Shown: in pieces, positions 37,801-48,300 of the stretch
Position numbering within the stretch: position 1 is the stretch's first letter
Layout: each line of letters opens with the position of its first letter
NCBI RefSeq assembly: GCF_030704535.1
Contig: NC_081822.1
Location: forward strand, 10,657,001 to 10,721,000
Length of the DNA stretch: 64,000 nt
Reading direction: 5' to 3'
Origin: Vitis vinifera
Taxonomy: Eukaryota; Streptophyta; Magnoliopsida; Vitales; Vitaceae
Position numbers and translations under genes: made by a program
The notes under the pieces: model-generated
The model's input: only the letters and a program-made list of their open reading frames with translations
Database searches by the model: none
What the model was told of the DNA's origin: nothing

Positions 37801-39837
37801 TAAATCTTTGGAAAATTATGGTGTGCAGTGCCCAGGAAAGAAAGTCAACTTTAATTTTTAATATTCATAACTCCATTACTATATACTACTTCCTAGTCAG
37901 GAATTTAAATCTTTAGAAAATTATGGTGGGGAAGATCTCTTAAGTGGAAACCATGGGATTGTTTGTATTTCATCATATGCATGTCACATGTACCAACCTA
38001 AAATAGTCAACTGTTCTTTGCTAATAAATAGTGTTGATAACATTAAGAGGAGTGGGGGGGAATGGGGCAACCAAAGTACAGGTGAAGTAAATGATTTTAA
38101 AGTTTCTCCCTTTTTGTAAAATGATATGAGAAATCAAAGAAGAACAAAAAAAAAAGAAAAATAAAGGTTGGGGTTGCAGGGAAGGAAAGAAAAGATCGAT
38201 CCTTGGCAATGATACCAAGGTTCTTAGGTAATCAAACCTAGGTTTCCTAAGCAATTACACTGATGAAGAAGACAATCACTCTCTTAAAAGGAAGCATGAT
38301 AAATAATGAAACTTTTATCAAAATTCTTGTTCTTTGTATGGATTCTTATGGACTCTTTTCCTTGCTAAGACGATTTTCCTAATTCCTTATATTTCCTTAC
38401 AAGAATGCCAAAAAATATAAGAAAGGAATATTATTTATAAGTAAAAGGAAATGGAGCTTCTCCAAACAGAACAAAAATAAAAGAAATAGAAACTTAATAA
38501 GAAGTAAACCACTACCTAAAGTAGAAACTTGATAAAATACTGGACTAAAACTATGAAATGCTAGAGTTACTATTCCTGTTGAATTTTTTCTCTTTTCTTT
38601 TGTAAGTTATATTGTTTCTCATCAGAAAAAAAAAGTAACCTAGAACCAAAACTTACCCCCACAACAGAGGCTAATATCTCAGTTCCTGGACTGGTAAAAA
38701 ATAGTGTAAATAGTGATAATAATCTATTTACAACGATGGATATGAGGGCCAAACAAGCTCTATAAGCTTCCAACCCAATACTTTTGACATCCTCAAAACT
38801 TCTCTCTTCTTTCCACAGTTACTTACAATTCTCACATTATGGAAACTATGGAATTGCCTGCCAAATTTTCCATTATCATCTGTCCACAAACTTATTATGC
38901 CAGCTAACTGTCAGCTTCAAGGACTTTAGAACATTTCAATGGACATGGATAAAGGTAAGGGGCCCAGGGGTTCCCACCAACCAAGCAATGGGGCATCTAA
39001 CGATCCACAGTCTCACCATTCTCTTTACACAGAGGCATTGATTTGGAATGGCATTGCTTATTATAACAAGCTGATCAATGGTATTATTGAAGTTATAATA
39101 TATACTATAGCTCAGATTTGTATCTGGATGTGGAAGATTGTTTTGCAGTCATGCTTGCAAGTTAGTCTTTCTTTCAGTTGAAAGGCTATTCATTTGACTT
39201 GAGGATTACATAATGTATACGGTTTTATCTAATTGTCCATTTATTGTAAAACTGATTCTTCTGTGGTGTTGCCCTGCAGATTTATTTCCATGAGATTCCA
39301 GATGAGATGATTAACAAACTGGTAAAGAAAATAAGTTTTATTTTCCATTTTATTCATTATTCCTTTGTTGCTTGATAAGCTGACAGTTATTGAATATATT
39401 TTTCCTTTTTATTGTTTCCTTGTTCAGATAGAGGAGGGTACTGTGCTGTACGTTGCTGGTGGACTAATAATAGAACACCCTTTGATACTACCCTTCATTA
39501 AGGAAGTGGTTGGTTTTCTAATCTCTGCTTGATCCTGAATGGCAATGCAAAATCATTAAAATAATAGTCGCACATCTATTGGAACGCATAATGCAAGAAT
39601 AAACAAGTATATATTCCATTGGAGCACCAAGTGGGGATCATTATACCAATCAATATAATTTAGTTGCTGATGCATATTCATATTAATTGCCACATTTCAA
39701 TAGATCTTGCAATAGATTGCCATTGCCTGAGACCATTGGAAGTTCATAATTGTACTGCTCTGCAGGTGGGAACAACTGACAGTGTCATGGGACTTCCCAA
39801 AGCGCTCACGGAAAGACTCATAAAGGAGGCCCTCTAG
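19813..39837 (+). CDS. Maf-like nucleotide pyrophosphatase (house-cleaning dNTP/NTP hydrolase)
   Basis: Nine exons give 204 residues: 19813-19839, 29069-29140, 29214-29288, 29711-29794, 32535-32604, 32703-32794, 39280-39321, 39428-39508, 39766-39837. All junctions are GT-AG and phases agree. Maf family proteins hydrolyse non-canonical or excess nucleoside triphosphates to monophosphate and PPi. Visible motifs are IILGSASVARR (residues 10-20, nucleotide-binding loop), the ADT catalytic Asp at 84-86, REKPSSKEEA, GGLIIEHP and VMGLPKALTERL at the C-terminus. Length is normal for the family. Exon 1 (MDANASSFK) is assigned because it has a good donor, matches phase 0 and precedes exon 2 with no better candidate; it lies 9.2 kb upstream. 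Introns 1 and 6 hold LINEs. An alternative exon 4 lies at 31247-31327. It resembles Arabidopsis At5g42770 (from memory). Confidence 0.9.
20549..21100 (-). mobile_element. 3' part of an older LINE (zf-RVT end), minus strand, interrupted by a younger LINE
   Basis: Read on the minus strand, this gives the LINE ORF2 C-terminus: LTLDQLKRRG, then CCLCKGEEETTNHTLLHC (zf-RVT Cys/His cluster), then a VGKKKKK and LWKERNQRAF-like tail with stops and frameshifts. A T-rich tract at the plus-strand left end (about 20549-20575) is its A-tail. The element continues beyond the insertion at 27171. Confidence 0.85.
21089..21100. repeat. Left target-site duplication of the 6.1-kb LINE
   Basis: AAAATTCTTGCT here matches AAAATCTTGCT at 27171-27181 just after the A-tail, with a one-base difference. 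Joining the two flanks restores a continuous LINE reading (ALxARILTLDQLKRRG) on the minus strand. Confidence 0.85.
21268..23404 (+). pseudogene. LINE ORF1 (DUF4283-type RNA-binding protein), broken
   Basis: Coding signal runs through shifting frames. The segments are an N-terminal part to 21531; a middle part 21528-21773; the DUF4283 core 21616-22335 (LLEFEDLEEARRVV, then VWVRIVGLPISLWS and CGGFITVDEQT); a stop at 22333-22335 with the same frame continuing to 22644; then 22548-23135 and 23132-23404, the last with FLGFPTKGLEKEILNFL. At least three frameshifts and one nonsense codon are needed to explain this. In plant LINEs ORF1 binds element RNA. It ends TAATG, overlapping the ORF2 start by one base. 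Confidence 0.8.
23404..26966 (+). pseudogene. LINE ORF2 (endonuclease, reverse transcriptase, zf-RVT), broken
   Basis: The endonuclease runs 23404-24342 with LSWNVRGAN, IQETK, GVYGPF, WGDFNI and the terminal ISDHFPI, all the key APE-type residues. A nonsense TAG is at 24340-24342, and one frameshift follows before 24423. The RT shows DKAPGPNGFT (about 24762), VLIPKKSG, DFRPISL, the catalytic LDIEKTYD (usually KAYD) and the FVDD box near 25480. Further nonsense codons are at 24666, 24810 and 25041. The C-terminal zf-RVT (CCFLCGCEEENVNHILIHC) is intact, and the last stop is at 26964-26966. The protein would nick the target and prime reverse transcription. Confidence 0.92.
27171..27785 (-). mobile_element. 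5' remainder of the older LINE interrupted at 21100 (5'-truncated)
   Basis: On the minus strand this reads GNGRRVRLWKDRWCSEDYLE, then LFSIASAKDA, then the NDWEIREAGAFFSMLQGH-like linker. A WVPRRVSF-like stretch then leads into the copy at 21100. This is the ORF2 region between RT and zf-RVT. Similarity fades near 27785, which marks 5' truncation. Several stops and frameshifts are present. Confidence 0.82.
27786..29068 (+). other. Rest of Maf intron 1
   Basis: No exon or transposon protein is recognised. The polypyrimidine-containing acceptor TTGTGGTGCAG ends at 29068. The small frame at 28441-28656 has no known similarity. Confidence 0.6.
29795..32534 (+). other. Intron DNA between Maf exons 4a, 4b and 5
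   Basis: Exon 4b (31247-31327) divides this into 1,452 bp and 1,207 bp. An imperfect GATGAT/ATT microsatellite is at about 32190-32226. Phrases such as CTATGACATTTCA...GTATCCTCAA recur at about 32230 and 32391, a diverged local duplication. No transposon protein is seen. Confidence 0.6.
31247..31327 (+). other. Alternative exon 4b of the Maf-like gene (Ser-Asp-Gln version)
   Basis: An 81-nt open segment is flanked by TTCTCAG and GTATAG, phase 0 on both sides, exactly like exon 4a (84 nt, phase 0). Its 27 residues start AEAILPKL and end LLITSDQ. They align with exon 4a, which starts ADAIISKL and ends ILVAADT. Replacing 4a with 4b keeps the frame into exon 5 (VVVYEG) and gives 203 residues. 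Including both would also stay in frame but would duplicate the catalytic strand. The donor lacks the G at +5, so it looks weaker than that of 4a. It could be a used alternative exon or a relic, but it has no stop or frameshift. Confidence 0.8.
32940..35745 (+). mobile_element. Internally deleted, decayed LINE in Maf intron 6
   Basis: ORF1-like text begins near 32940. After a 224-bp nested insertion, the DUF4283 region is recognisable (about 33860-34160; ARAVGLPLYLWGNEIFKRL and CGGVVAVNKDT). The sequence then jumps to the ORF2 C-terminal part (34560-35560; SLLSK-like, then a zf-RVT CYMCN...LLHC-like region). Endonuclease and most RT are missing. The 3' end near 35745 has a TTAATACATATACTC tail and a short A-run. 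Many stops are present. Confidence 0.75.
33422..33645 (+). mobile_element. Severely 5'-truncated LINE 3' end nested in the decayed LINE
   Basis: The sequence includes GTATACTCCCTGTATACTTTG, matching the 3' UTR of the 6.1-kb LINE, and ends in an A-run. ATAAGGGAGT is duplicated at 33412-33421 and 33646-33655, so this 224-bp piece is an independent insertion. Confidence 0.82.
36058..36410. mobile_element. MITE-like inverted-repeat element in Maf intron 6
   Basis: The left end is GGGTTTGTTAGATAATTGTT and the right end is AACAATCGGACAAGGCTC, imperfect inverted complements that continue into GAAAATAGTTTTC versus GAAAACAATTTTC. It is about 350 bp and noncoding. Confidence 0.5.
36590..37235 (+). mobile_element. 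Isolated LINE reverse-transcriptase fragment
   Basis: Translation from 36658 shows EEEIHQAIFQVDKDKAPGPN, then FQECWDVI, then LMPKKSR, then SLVTCLYKVIAKVLSARL and IIQGAFV. A stop follows, then RRQILDIVSIANE, and finally a KIDFEKTHD version of the first catalytic Asp motif. The fragment ends before FVDD. It is sense to the Maf gene and separate from the LINE ending at 35745. Confidence 0.85.
37236..37697 (-). mobile_element. LINE ORF1 C-terminal fragment on the minus strand with an internal 140-bp tandem duplication
   Basis: A 153-codon minus-strand frame contains FSEFLGLPMEWFEKEVDSLL, which matches the ORF1 end of the 6.1-kb LINE (FLGFPTKGLEKEILNFL). It also holds two in-frame copies of KYKYVFMKAVEGCGLSLLSL. 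The DNA copies are about 37420-37561 and 37562-37697, and a third partial copy (AGAGAAAGCCCACAACCCTC) is at 37723-37742. Confidence 0.75.
37765..37930. repeat. Diverged tandem duplication (about 100 bp) in Maf intron 6
   Basis: AACTCCATTATTATGTACTA at about 37765 and AACTCCATTACTATATACTA at about 37869 begin two copies. Both contain AGGAATTTAAATCTTT and AAAATTATGGTG. Confidence 0.75.
37940..39279 (+). other. Rest of Maf intron 6
   Basis: No exon or transposon protein is recognised. A-rich runs occur near 38140 and 38620. The acceptor TTGCCCTGCAG ends at 39279. Confidence 0.6.
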
Positions 39838-41215
39838 CTGCCTTAGCTGGTGTCGTCTGAAAGATATGTACCTGATCAGGACACATTGTTTTCCTCATGT
39901 TATTTTAATCTGTCAGATCATGCATCTTCATACTCTATTATTATTATTAGTAGTACTAGTAGTAGAAGAGACTACGAAATAGGATATTTCAACCTCCATT
40001 GAAAGATGAACTATTGCAATTTTTAAATCCAAACTTGAGTTTTGGGTCAAATTCGTCCTCTTATGGGCAAAAAAAAGGCTATTGTGGCCCAAAACTCATG
40101 ACTGCTTCATATTTGTTTGTTTGTGAAAAGGAAAAAGGGATTTATGATTTAAAAATAAATGTGATTAATTTACAATTAAATTTTGATTTTTTTACTTTCA
40201 AATTAATGAACAAATTTGGAATTAACTAAATTAAATTGAGATTTAAAATTTATTTAATTAAAAATATTATTTTTTAATTATTTAAATTTTAAGTTAGAGA
40301 TTATTTAAAATTAATGATAATTTGCTGATTAGTTTAATTATTTGATTAAAATTAATTTAGCAAATACTTGAAATTAATTTAGAAATTGTTTAAAACCAAT
40401 ATGATAATTAAAATTGAATTAGGATAAGTTTAACTTAAGCCAATTTAAATATTTTAAAATTTCCCATATCACCAATTGCAATTGATAGCAAATAAAGGAG
40501 GAATTCCTTGCACCATAAGCTCTGTCAGAAACAAAAGATACATAACATATTTATAAAAATGAGAAAATTATGCTATCAAGCTTGTAAGAGAAATTGGCAT
40601 AAGATGATTAGCCTCTTTTGGACCTTCCCGAACAAACTCGTCCGTCCTAGTAGCCAACTAGAAGTTCGCCACAAAAGTAATATTTTTAGAAAATGCTTTC
40701 AAAATATTCATCAAGCTAGTAATTTTTTATCACATCAATGTCTACTTGGTTTTTTTTTTTGCTTCATTCAAAATCATAATTAATAACTATGGTTTTAGTT
40801 TAATACTTAAAACCACAATTGGTGACACCCATTGTTGTTTTGATACAAAAATAAATAAATAAATAAATAAAAATAATTATACACACACATGGGTCTGATA
40901 TAGTAGAGAAGCAATACTTTGGTGAATATTTTGAAATGGATCTAGATGGAGATCTTTTTATTTTTTTAGAAAGCATTATTATCATTGTAAACTCTATATC
41001 TTAGTTAGGTTGCACCATGTTGATTGTCAATGCAACTAATAGATTTTGTGGGTATCCCGCATTGCTCCCTCGCATATACAATGAAAGACACAAAGTGTGA
41101 ATTTGTTGAGTTCCAACAAACCGACATAGCTAGTTTGAAGTTTAAGGGCTTTCAGGTGCAAACCCTTTTCTACATGTGGGTGGAAATAATTATTATTATG
41201 AAATTTGAATTAATG
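39838..41215. other. Intergenic spacer downstream of the Maf-like gene
   Basis: This includes the probable 3' UTR, an ATT/AGT microsatellite at about 39938-39968, and AT-rich DNA at 40180-40460. (AAAT)n is at 40848-40872. No gene is recognised. Confidence 0.6.
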
Positions 41216-42680
41216 TTATGCTATTTGACAATGGTATCAATCAACAATTAATGTGAAGGAGATTGTTGCGTAGGACATTTTAGAATTTTTAGATTTGAAA
41301 GATGACTATGTTCCTTTATCATTATTACTGTGGGGGCCATATCTCACGTGTCCACCCACGAGTGCTTCCATGTGTCTGTCCACATGGCATCACCCCACTT
41401 CGACCACGTGTCACTTCTTTCACCACTGCTCAAGCAACCTTCAAGGCATCCGAAAACATCTTGTCCGAACCATATGCGCCACCAAATGGACCATATATCC
41501 CTAACAATATGACATTGGAATGACTGATGAGATTCTTTCCATCCTTACGTCTACATCAGTGGACTGGCCTATCCAGTCCTAGACCGTCAACGAGATTAAA
41601 GGGACGACAGTTGCATTATGACGTGTCGTCTGACGTGGCCGCCAGCCACCTTGCAATTGTGATGATTGCCCTGTCGCTACTGCACAGTCATCATTACGGC
41701 GTTGAGTCAAGGGACAACATAACACTATTGTGCCCTCCACCTTTGAACACTATAAAAACCCTACTAAAACAACACACAAAGGAAGGACACTATGAGCTCT
41801 CTCTTTCTCTTAGGGTTTCTATTCATTCCCAAAGTCTGACTTGGGCTTCAGATAGTGTGTCCGGACAACCCATCCAAACATCTATACAAAGAAGCAAAAA
41901 GCCTAAATTTCGACACCATAATGGAAACTTTCACTGCCACATTTAAAGAAGGAATCCATCCTCAGTTGACCTGGTATCAATAATTACCATTTGAACTAGG
42001 ACTTTTAAGAGGCCTTTGATAGAGGAAAAAACATTTTGTCTTTTAGAGGGTTTTACACAATGCTCATGGTTTTCATAGAATATGTGAGCTTTTAAAACTT
42101 ATCGCCTAGTATTTTTTTGTTTTTGTTTTTTTTGCCTTTTCTTTCAAACAAGTGTCATGCTATTTGATGATGGTATCAATCAACAATTAATGTGAAGGAG
42201 ATCAATGGGCATGACATTTCAAAGTTTTTTTAATTTCAAAGATGATTGTGTTCTTTTATCATTACATTCAATTATCTTTTTGTTTTGGATTGAGAATTTT
42301 CAAAGGCCTTCGGTGGAAGAAAAAGTCTCCTTTGTCTTTTACAGGATATGTGAATTTCTAAAATCTGTCGTTTAGTTTTTTTTTTTCTTCCTTCTCTTTC
42401 AAACAAGTGTCATGTTATTTAATGGTGGTATCAATCAACAATTAATGTGAAGGAAATTGATGGGAATGACATTTCAAAGTTTTTTGAATTTCAAAGATGA
42501 TTATGTTCTTATATCATTACAATTAATTCTCTTTTTGTTTTGGATTGAGAATTTTGAAAGGCATTTGGTGGAAGAAAAAACTTCATTTGTCTCTTACAAG
42601 TTTTACTATATGCTTATCACCTTCATAGGATATCCTCCATTGCCTAGTTTCTCTTTGAAGTTTTTTTATTCTTTTCTTTG
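41216..42680. repeat. Three diverged copies of a roughly 260-bp direct repeat, the first split by an insertion
   Basis: The text TGGTATCAATCAACAATTAA followed by TGTGAAGGA occurs near 41230, 42172 and 42431. In each copy a region like CATTTCAAAGTTTTTTTAA and GATGATTGTGTTCTTT follows. Copies 2 and 3 (about 42158-42410 and 42411-42680) are adjacent. Copy 1 begins at 41216, stops near 41328 and resumes near 41990 (TAAGAGGCCTTTGATAGAGG), so about 660 bp is inserted in it. Confidence 0.7.
41329..41982 (+). mobile_element. Possible LTR of a retrotransposon inserted in the first repeat copy
   Basis: The segment starts TGTGGGGGCC and has a TATA box (CACTATAAAAACCC, near 41748). A leader rich in CTCTCTCTTT follows, and TGGTATCAA at 41972-41980 resembles the start of an initiator-tRNA-Met primer binding site. 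ATTAC flanks it at 41324-41328 and 41983-41987. The PBS-like text also matches the host repeat, so this could instead be another repeat border. No second LTR is seen. Confidence 0.4.
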
Positions 42681-43089
42681 TTTATGTTCACAATGATGCC
42701 TAGCTTAGAGGACATCTTAAGATTCCTCTATCAAGTTGATAAGAAGATCCATGTTCAAGTTTTTCCTTGCAATGAAGAGTTTGATTTCCTTACAAACAAC
42801 TATAACAAGATTACCTTGTATTATTCTCACTTTTAAGTCACTTAATTTGTGCTTACTCTTTCACCCTTTGATTCGTTAGTTCCTATATTTCTTCTAGTTC
42901 CACCCATGTCAAGTTCACTTGAATATTATTTATCTTCTCATAAATTGTTTAGTTATCAATCACTACTAACATTTAAATGTTAGGTTTGTTGATATCCTTT
43001 TCCTATATATTCTAAAACAGATGAAAAATGAGCAAACTCATTTTTTATTACCATTGAAAAAGTTGTGTTTTTTAGTTCCGAACCTTCTC

Positions 43090-43530
43090 AACCACAATAA
43101 AGGTTAGAAAAACTGTTACATTGAAGTGAACGTTGAATGTGGAATTTGAAGGTTGTGACCATACAAAGCTATGAGACATACCTCAAATGTTTGACCAAGT
43201 AGCTAAGGATTTCGTCAAACTCCCTCTTAAAGTGCTCATAGGGTCATTCACAACTCATCATAGATTGAAAAAGTAAAACATTATTCTTAAAACTTTGACA
43301 AATGATAATGAAAAAGAAGAGCATAGTAAGAAAGATGAACTTGCACTTATGGTAAGAAGTTCAAAAAACTCATCAAATTTGAGAAAAACAAAGTAAGGAA
43401 CCCCGAAGCCCTATGGCAAGACGGAGTCATTACGCAATGACAAACAAAAGAAGGACCTCATATGCTACAAATGCGGGAGACATCAAATACGAGTACCCTC
43501 TGCACAAGAATGAGGAGGGTACAGGAGAGA
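43090..43530 (+). pseudogene. Decayed copia-like gag fragment with zinc-knuckle remnant
   Basis: Shifting frames give KTLTNDNEKEEHSKKDELAL, then KKDLICYKCGRHQ. After a frameshift comes KYEYPLHKNEEG, which resembles the CX2CX4HX4C knuckle of copia gag with the last Cys replaced by Tyr. It lies just upstream of the KCS promoter. Family assignment is by motif only. Confidence 0.55.
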
Positions 43531-43837
43531 AGCCACAGCCAGAGGTGGGCTATTGCCATTCATGATTAGAATAATTGGACAGGGGCAGCTCCGTGGCCCA
43601 AATCCGTACTGACACGTCCAGTCTTGTATTTTTAAGTACAGCCCAAATAGGACTATTGAAGTTGGTACACGTACGCCCAATCTCTCTAAATTGTCGCGCC
43701 CATCAAATGTCCTTCCTCCCAGATGGTTAATTAGTCGGCAAGAAATCTGATCTCGTTATCCGAAACCCACTCACTCCGGACACTTGTACTATACATAGGC
43801 GTCCACACCTGAAAGTTGAAACCACCGCTCCACTGCC

Positions 43838-45367
43838 ATGGACACGGAGATTCCCGGCGGTGGAGCTGCGGTGGGGGTTCAGATCCATTGCAGTCGGAGA
43901 TTGCCGGATTTCCTACAGAGCGTCAACCTAAAGTACGTAAAATTAGGTTACCACTACCTGGTCTCTAACCTTCTGACCCTATGTTTGGTGCCTCTTATGA
44001 TCGGAATCTTGATCCAGGCCTCCCAAACCAACCCTGACGATCTACGCCACCTATGGCTTCATCTCCAGTACAATCTAGTGAGTGTCATCATATGCTCCGC
44101 TATTCTAGTCTCCGCAACAACCGTCTACATCACGAGACGTCCTCGTCCCGTTTTCCTCGTCGATTACGCCTGCTACCGGCCTCCCGATCACCTCCAAGTC
44201 CGATTCCATCAGTTCATGGACCACTCCAAACTCACCGGCGACTTCACCGAGTCGACGCTCGAGTTCCAGCGCAAGATCTTGGAGCGCTCTGGCCTCGGGG
44301 AAGAGACTTATGTGCCTCAAGCAATGCACTACCTCCCCCCGCGCCCCTCGATGTCGGCGGCCCGAGAGGAGGCTGAGCAGGTCATGTTTGGTGCTTTGGA
44401 TGCTCTGTTTTCTGATACTTGTATTAAGCCTAAGGACATCGGCATTCTTGTTGTGAACTGTAGTTTGTTTAATCCCACGCCTTCCCTCTCTGCCATGATT
44501 GTGAATAAGTACAAATTGAGGGGTAATATTAGGAGTTTTAATCTAGGGGGTATGGGATGTAGTGCTGGAGTCATTGCAATTGATCTCGCTAGTGACTTGT
44601 TGCAAGTTCATAGGAATACTTATGCTGTTGTTGTCAGCACTGAGAACATCACTCAAAATTGGTATTTTGGGAATGACAGGTCCATGTTGATACCCAATTG
44701 TTTGTTTCGGGTTGGAGGTGCTGCCATTTTACTTTCTAATAGGTCTAGGGACAGGAGGCGGGCCAAGTACAGGCTTGTTCATGTCGTGAGGACACATCGT
44801 GGAGCTGATGATAAGGCATTTAGCTGTGTTTACCAGAAGCAGGATGATGTAGGGAAGACGGGTGTTTCACTGTCAAAAGATCTCATGGCAATTGCAGGAG
44901 GGGCGCTTAAGACCAATATAACTACACTGGGTCCTCTTGTACTCCCAATTAGTGAGCAGCTGCTCTTCTTTGCAACTCTTCTGGTTAAGAAGCTTTTGAA
45001 ATCAAATGCTAAGCCTTATATACCAGATTTCAAGCTGGCATTCAACCATTTCTGCATACATGCTGGAGGAAGGGCTGTTATTGATGAGCTGGAGAAGAAT
45101 CTGCAATTGCTACCAGAACATGTGGAGGCATCTCGGATGACTCTTCACCGTTTTGGAAACACTTCATCAAGCTCTATCTGGTATGAGTTGGCCTATACTG
45201 AGGCTAAGGGGAGGATGCGAAAGGGTAATCGTGTCTGGCAGATTGCTTTTGGGAGCGGTTTCAAATGTAACAGTGCTGTGTGGGAGGCACTCCGGCATGT
45301 GCAGCCCTCTCGGAATGGCCCTTGGGAAGATTGCATTGACAAGTATCCAGTGAAAGTAGTCACCTAG
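43838..45367 (+). CDS. 3-ketoacyl-CoA synthase (KCS11/KCS4-like), intronless
   Basis: The 509-residue single-exon protein has the usual family length. KCS enzymes condense malonyl-CoA with a long-chain acyl-CoA, the first and rate-limiting step of very-long-chain fatty acid elongation at the ER, feeding waxes, sphingolipids and suberin. Two N-terminal membrane segments lie at about 38-60 and 75-97. The FAE1/CUT1-type domain includes [11 protein letters not shown] near 110, the nucleophile Cys241 in GGMGCSAG, His408 in CIHAGG and Asn441 in RFGNTSSSS; the last three form the expected catalytic triad. Text such as [14 protein letters not shown] and [10 protein letters not shown] is very close to Arabidopsis KCS11, as remembered. 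A TATA-like CTATACATA lies about 45 bases upstream of the start. No defect is seen; substrate chain length cannot be read from sequence. Confidence 0.96.
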   Translation: MDTEIPGGGAAVGVQIHCSRRLPDFLQSVNLKYVKLGYHYLVSNLLTLCLVPLMIGILIQASQTNPDDLRHLWLHLQYNLVSVIICSAILVSATTVYITRRPRPVFLVDYACYRPPDHLQVRFHQFMDHSKLTGDFTESTLEFQRKILERSGLGEETYVPQAMHYLPPRPSMSAAREEAEQVMFGALDALFSDTCIKPKDIGILVVNCSLFNPTPSLSAMIVNKYKLRGNIRSFNLGGMGCSAGVIAIDLASDLLQVHRNTYAVVVSTENITQNWYFGNDRSMLIPNCLFRVGGAAILLSNRSRDRRRAKYRLVHVVRTHRGADDKAFSCVYQKQDDVGKTGVSLSKDLMAIAGGALKTNITTLGPLVLPISEQLLFFATLLVKKLLKSNAKPYIPDFKLAFNHFCIHAGGRAVIDELEKNLQLLPEHVEASRMTLHRFGNTSSSSIWYELAYTEAKGRMRKGNRVWQIAFGSGFKCNSAVWEALRHVQPSRNGPWEDCIDKYPVKVVT

Positions 45368-48300
45368 CTCGGTAACATTTTGTTGGACTCATCATTCAGG
45401 GATTACTCTTTTCTTACTTTTGTTATTGTAGTTTATTTACACTTTCTATGTGATCAATGAAGTTATAGTGTAGGTCTTCTCTTCCCTGTTTTCTGCTTAC
45501 CACTTATGTTGGATAGTATCTCAAATTACTACTTTGCATATTCCTTCTGGTAAAAAATATTGTATAAAATGTTATATATTGGCATTTCCTTGGAAAACAG
45601 ATAACCTCATGGGATAAAGAAAGTTATTAAAAAGCTTTCTATAACTATTATAGGTCATTAGTGCAAAAAGTTATGAGATATAGATAGATATAAAAAGCAT
45701 ATACCAAGTAGGTAGAGCTGTGAGGAAGAGTGGAAGAAACCTAGTGGTGGAATGAGGGTTAATAGTTCAGGGTGTAGATACAAGAAGTCAAGAAATATAA
45801 AATGTTTTACAGCTCAATTGTTGTATCTGTTTTTTTTTTTTTTATACTCTTGTCATACTCTCTATGATAAAATAGAATGGTATTCTATCATCCATGGCTG
45901 TCGGCACAGTTTGCCAAATCATTTTAAAACCTTGTATATCTTTATGTGAATGACTTCATCTTTATGTTATTCTATTTACACTTAACATTGAAGCTTCCGC
46001 TAACAGCTTGCATGTCCAAAGTACTATGATTTTCTTGAATTGGTAATCTTAAACCATATCTACAATTTTCCACTACTTTTCAAATTGATGCCCTTGTTTT
46101 TGTATTAAATTTGAGCATGCTTTATGAGTCTCCTCTTCTTCAGCATGCTATTGGGAGTGCATGTGCCTTTGTGTGACAATCAGTTTGCTTTCTAGAGCCA
46201 ACATTGTCTGACAATTATTTAAATTTGATTTTATGTTATAACCATCTGAGAGTGTGGCTTCATTTTGTGAACTCATGTTTGTTGAACTCCTTTGAATTTC
46301 CCATTAAGCGGGAAAACATGGCTGTGGGACTAAAGACCAAGCAGAAATATTTTGTTGCTTATGTATAATTTGATTATCATTCCCTAGTTTGATCACATTG
46401 CACCTTATTATGGGATTTCTCAGTTAACTGTCAAAAGGGAAAAGATAATCTGTTCACGCTCTTAATCCATCTACTATAAGGTTATTTTCCCATTGTTAAT
46501 TTAGACTAACGATGATGAAGAAACAGGAATATAAAGGACTTTATCAATGGCCTTAGATTCTCAAATGATTAAAGCGTTAAAAAGTTAAATCTCACTATTT
46601 GTGCATTCTCCCCATTTAGATTTCACCTTACAAAACCTAGATTCCTGTAAATGGACTAGATAATACTATGTTTAAGAGGCTTCAAAATTTCACAGAAGAT
46701 TTTATTCTGCCGCCCAATTTTTCAACCCTGTGCTAATGTCATCTTGCTTAATTAAGTATGCATCAAGCTCCCCTTATTGTCAAACCTGAAAGTTATTTGG
46801 ATCTACCTGCATGATGGTTAGATATCAAATTTAGTTGCTCAGAGATTGTGGTTTTTGGTCCACAAGATGAGCTACACAGTTACTCCTTTGCTAACCACTG
46901 ACACTGCTCTTCTAACTCCTCTCTCTTATTCCACAAAACATCTTGTGGGACCCTGTTAAATGTAGGAGAAACCAAATAGGTGTTAATGGTCTCTTAAACT
47001 ACATATGCAATATGAATGTCTTTGACGTTGAGCTTCTCAATGTGTATGTGCCCCAGGGCTGGATTGCATTTGGTGTCTGTTTAATTTGGTTCCTTTTTTA
47101 GATGGAGTTACCTAAAGTACTCCACCCTATGCTGGAGGAGTTAAAACCTTCTGTGGCATCTTCTGTGAAGTCAAATGATTGCTTTTTGCAAGGAAGAAAA
47201 AAAAGGCAGGGAACCGAAATCTTGACAAATTCAGAGCTAAGATCGAGTTTGTTTTCCAATAGGATGATATAAAGTTCAAATGAATTGGAGTTTGTTCATC
47301 GCCTGAAAGGCATTTTGAAGTGAATGGTTTCATGGTTATATTTGGGTCTCAGTGAAGACATTTCCATTGTGGTCCTCACCTTGGTAAGTTTCTTAAATTT
47401 GTAGTTGCACAAGGCTAAGTTATTTTAATCCCACATTCAGAGTAATTTGTTGATGATACCCCTCAAACATTTCCTGTTGAAGCAAGACATGAACTTCCAT
47501 CTCCCAATTGAGGATTTTAAGCCCAGCTGACTTCCCTCATTCTTAGGTTGGTTAGAAAATATTTCGACCATTGAACATGCCGTTTCAAAAGAAATCTAAT
47601 GCTCTTCCTTGTTCTAGCTTTTACCATGTATTTGAATGACAGTGCAGAAACCTAACTTGCTCACATAAGAGGTTGAGATGGGATATACCAAGGTTTTAGA
47701 TTTGATTCCATGTGTAAAAATAATAGCAATGATAACAACAATAATTCTAGCTCATACTGAACTATCAGGCGGAACTCAAAAGAACTTCAATGACAAATAT
47801 AATTCCATCTTTTTTTATCTTCTTTTTTTCATTATAATATGTGCTCTAGGGTGCCAGTGACCATACTTAACATTTCCATTGGTTGAACAAAGAAACCAAA
47901 CCCTGTGCCACCGTCTAGTCTAGTCACATGGAAGATGAAACCAAATGAATAAAGCTATTGTACTGACCAGTCATTGAGCCGATTAGATTTCCTCTCACTT
48001 GCTTGCCGTTTTTTATATGTGTAGAAAAAGCTAGAAAAGTTATCATTGTCAAATGGATGAAAACAATTTAGAATAGATAGATGATGCTGAATGCAATATC
48101 GTACTTTGTCAATGTAATAGATAAGCTTTTGGCACTCTCTTTCAACTGCAACATCAATTGTTGGATTTTATATGACCTCTTCAAAGGGTTCATCAAATGA
48201 TGGGCGGAATTTTTTATGTGCATGCCAAATTATGAAGGCTGCAATACAGTATATTATTTTATGCAGAAAAAAAAAAATCATTAGATTCTATCATTTTTTT

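Noticed and set aside
41295..41946. Overlapping plus-strand frames of 60-139 codons
   Set aside because: They lie in the LTR-like block, in three frames, without protein similarity.
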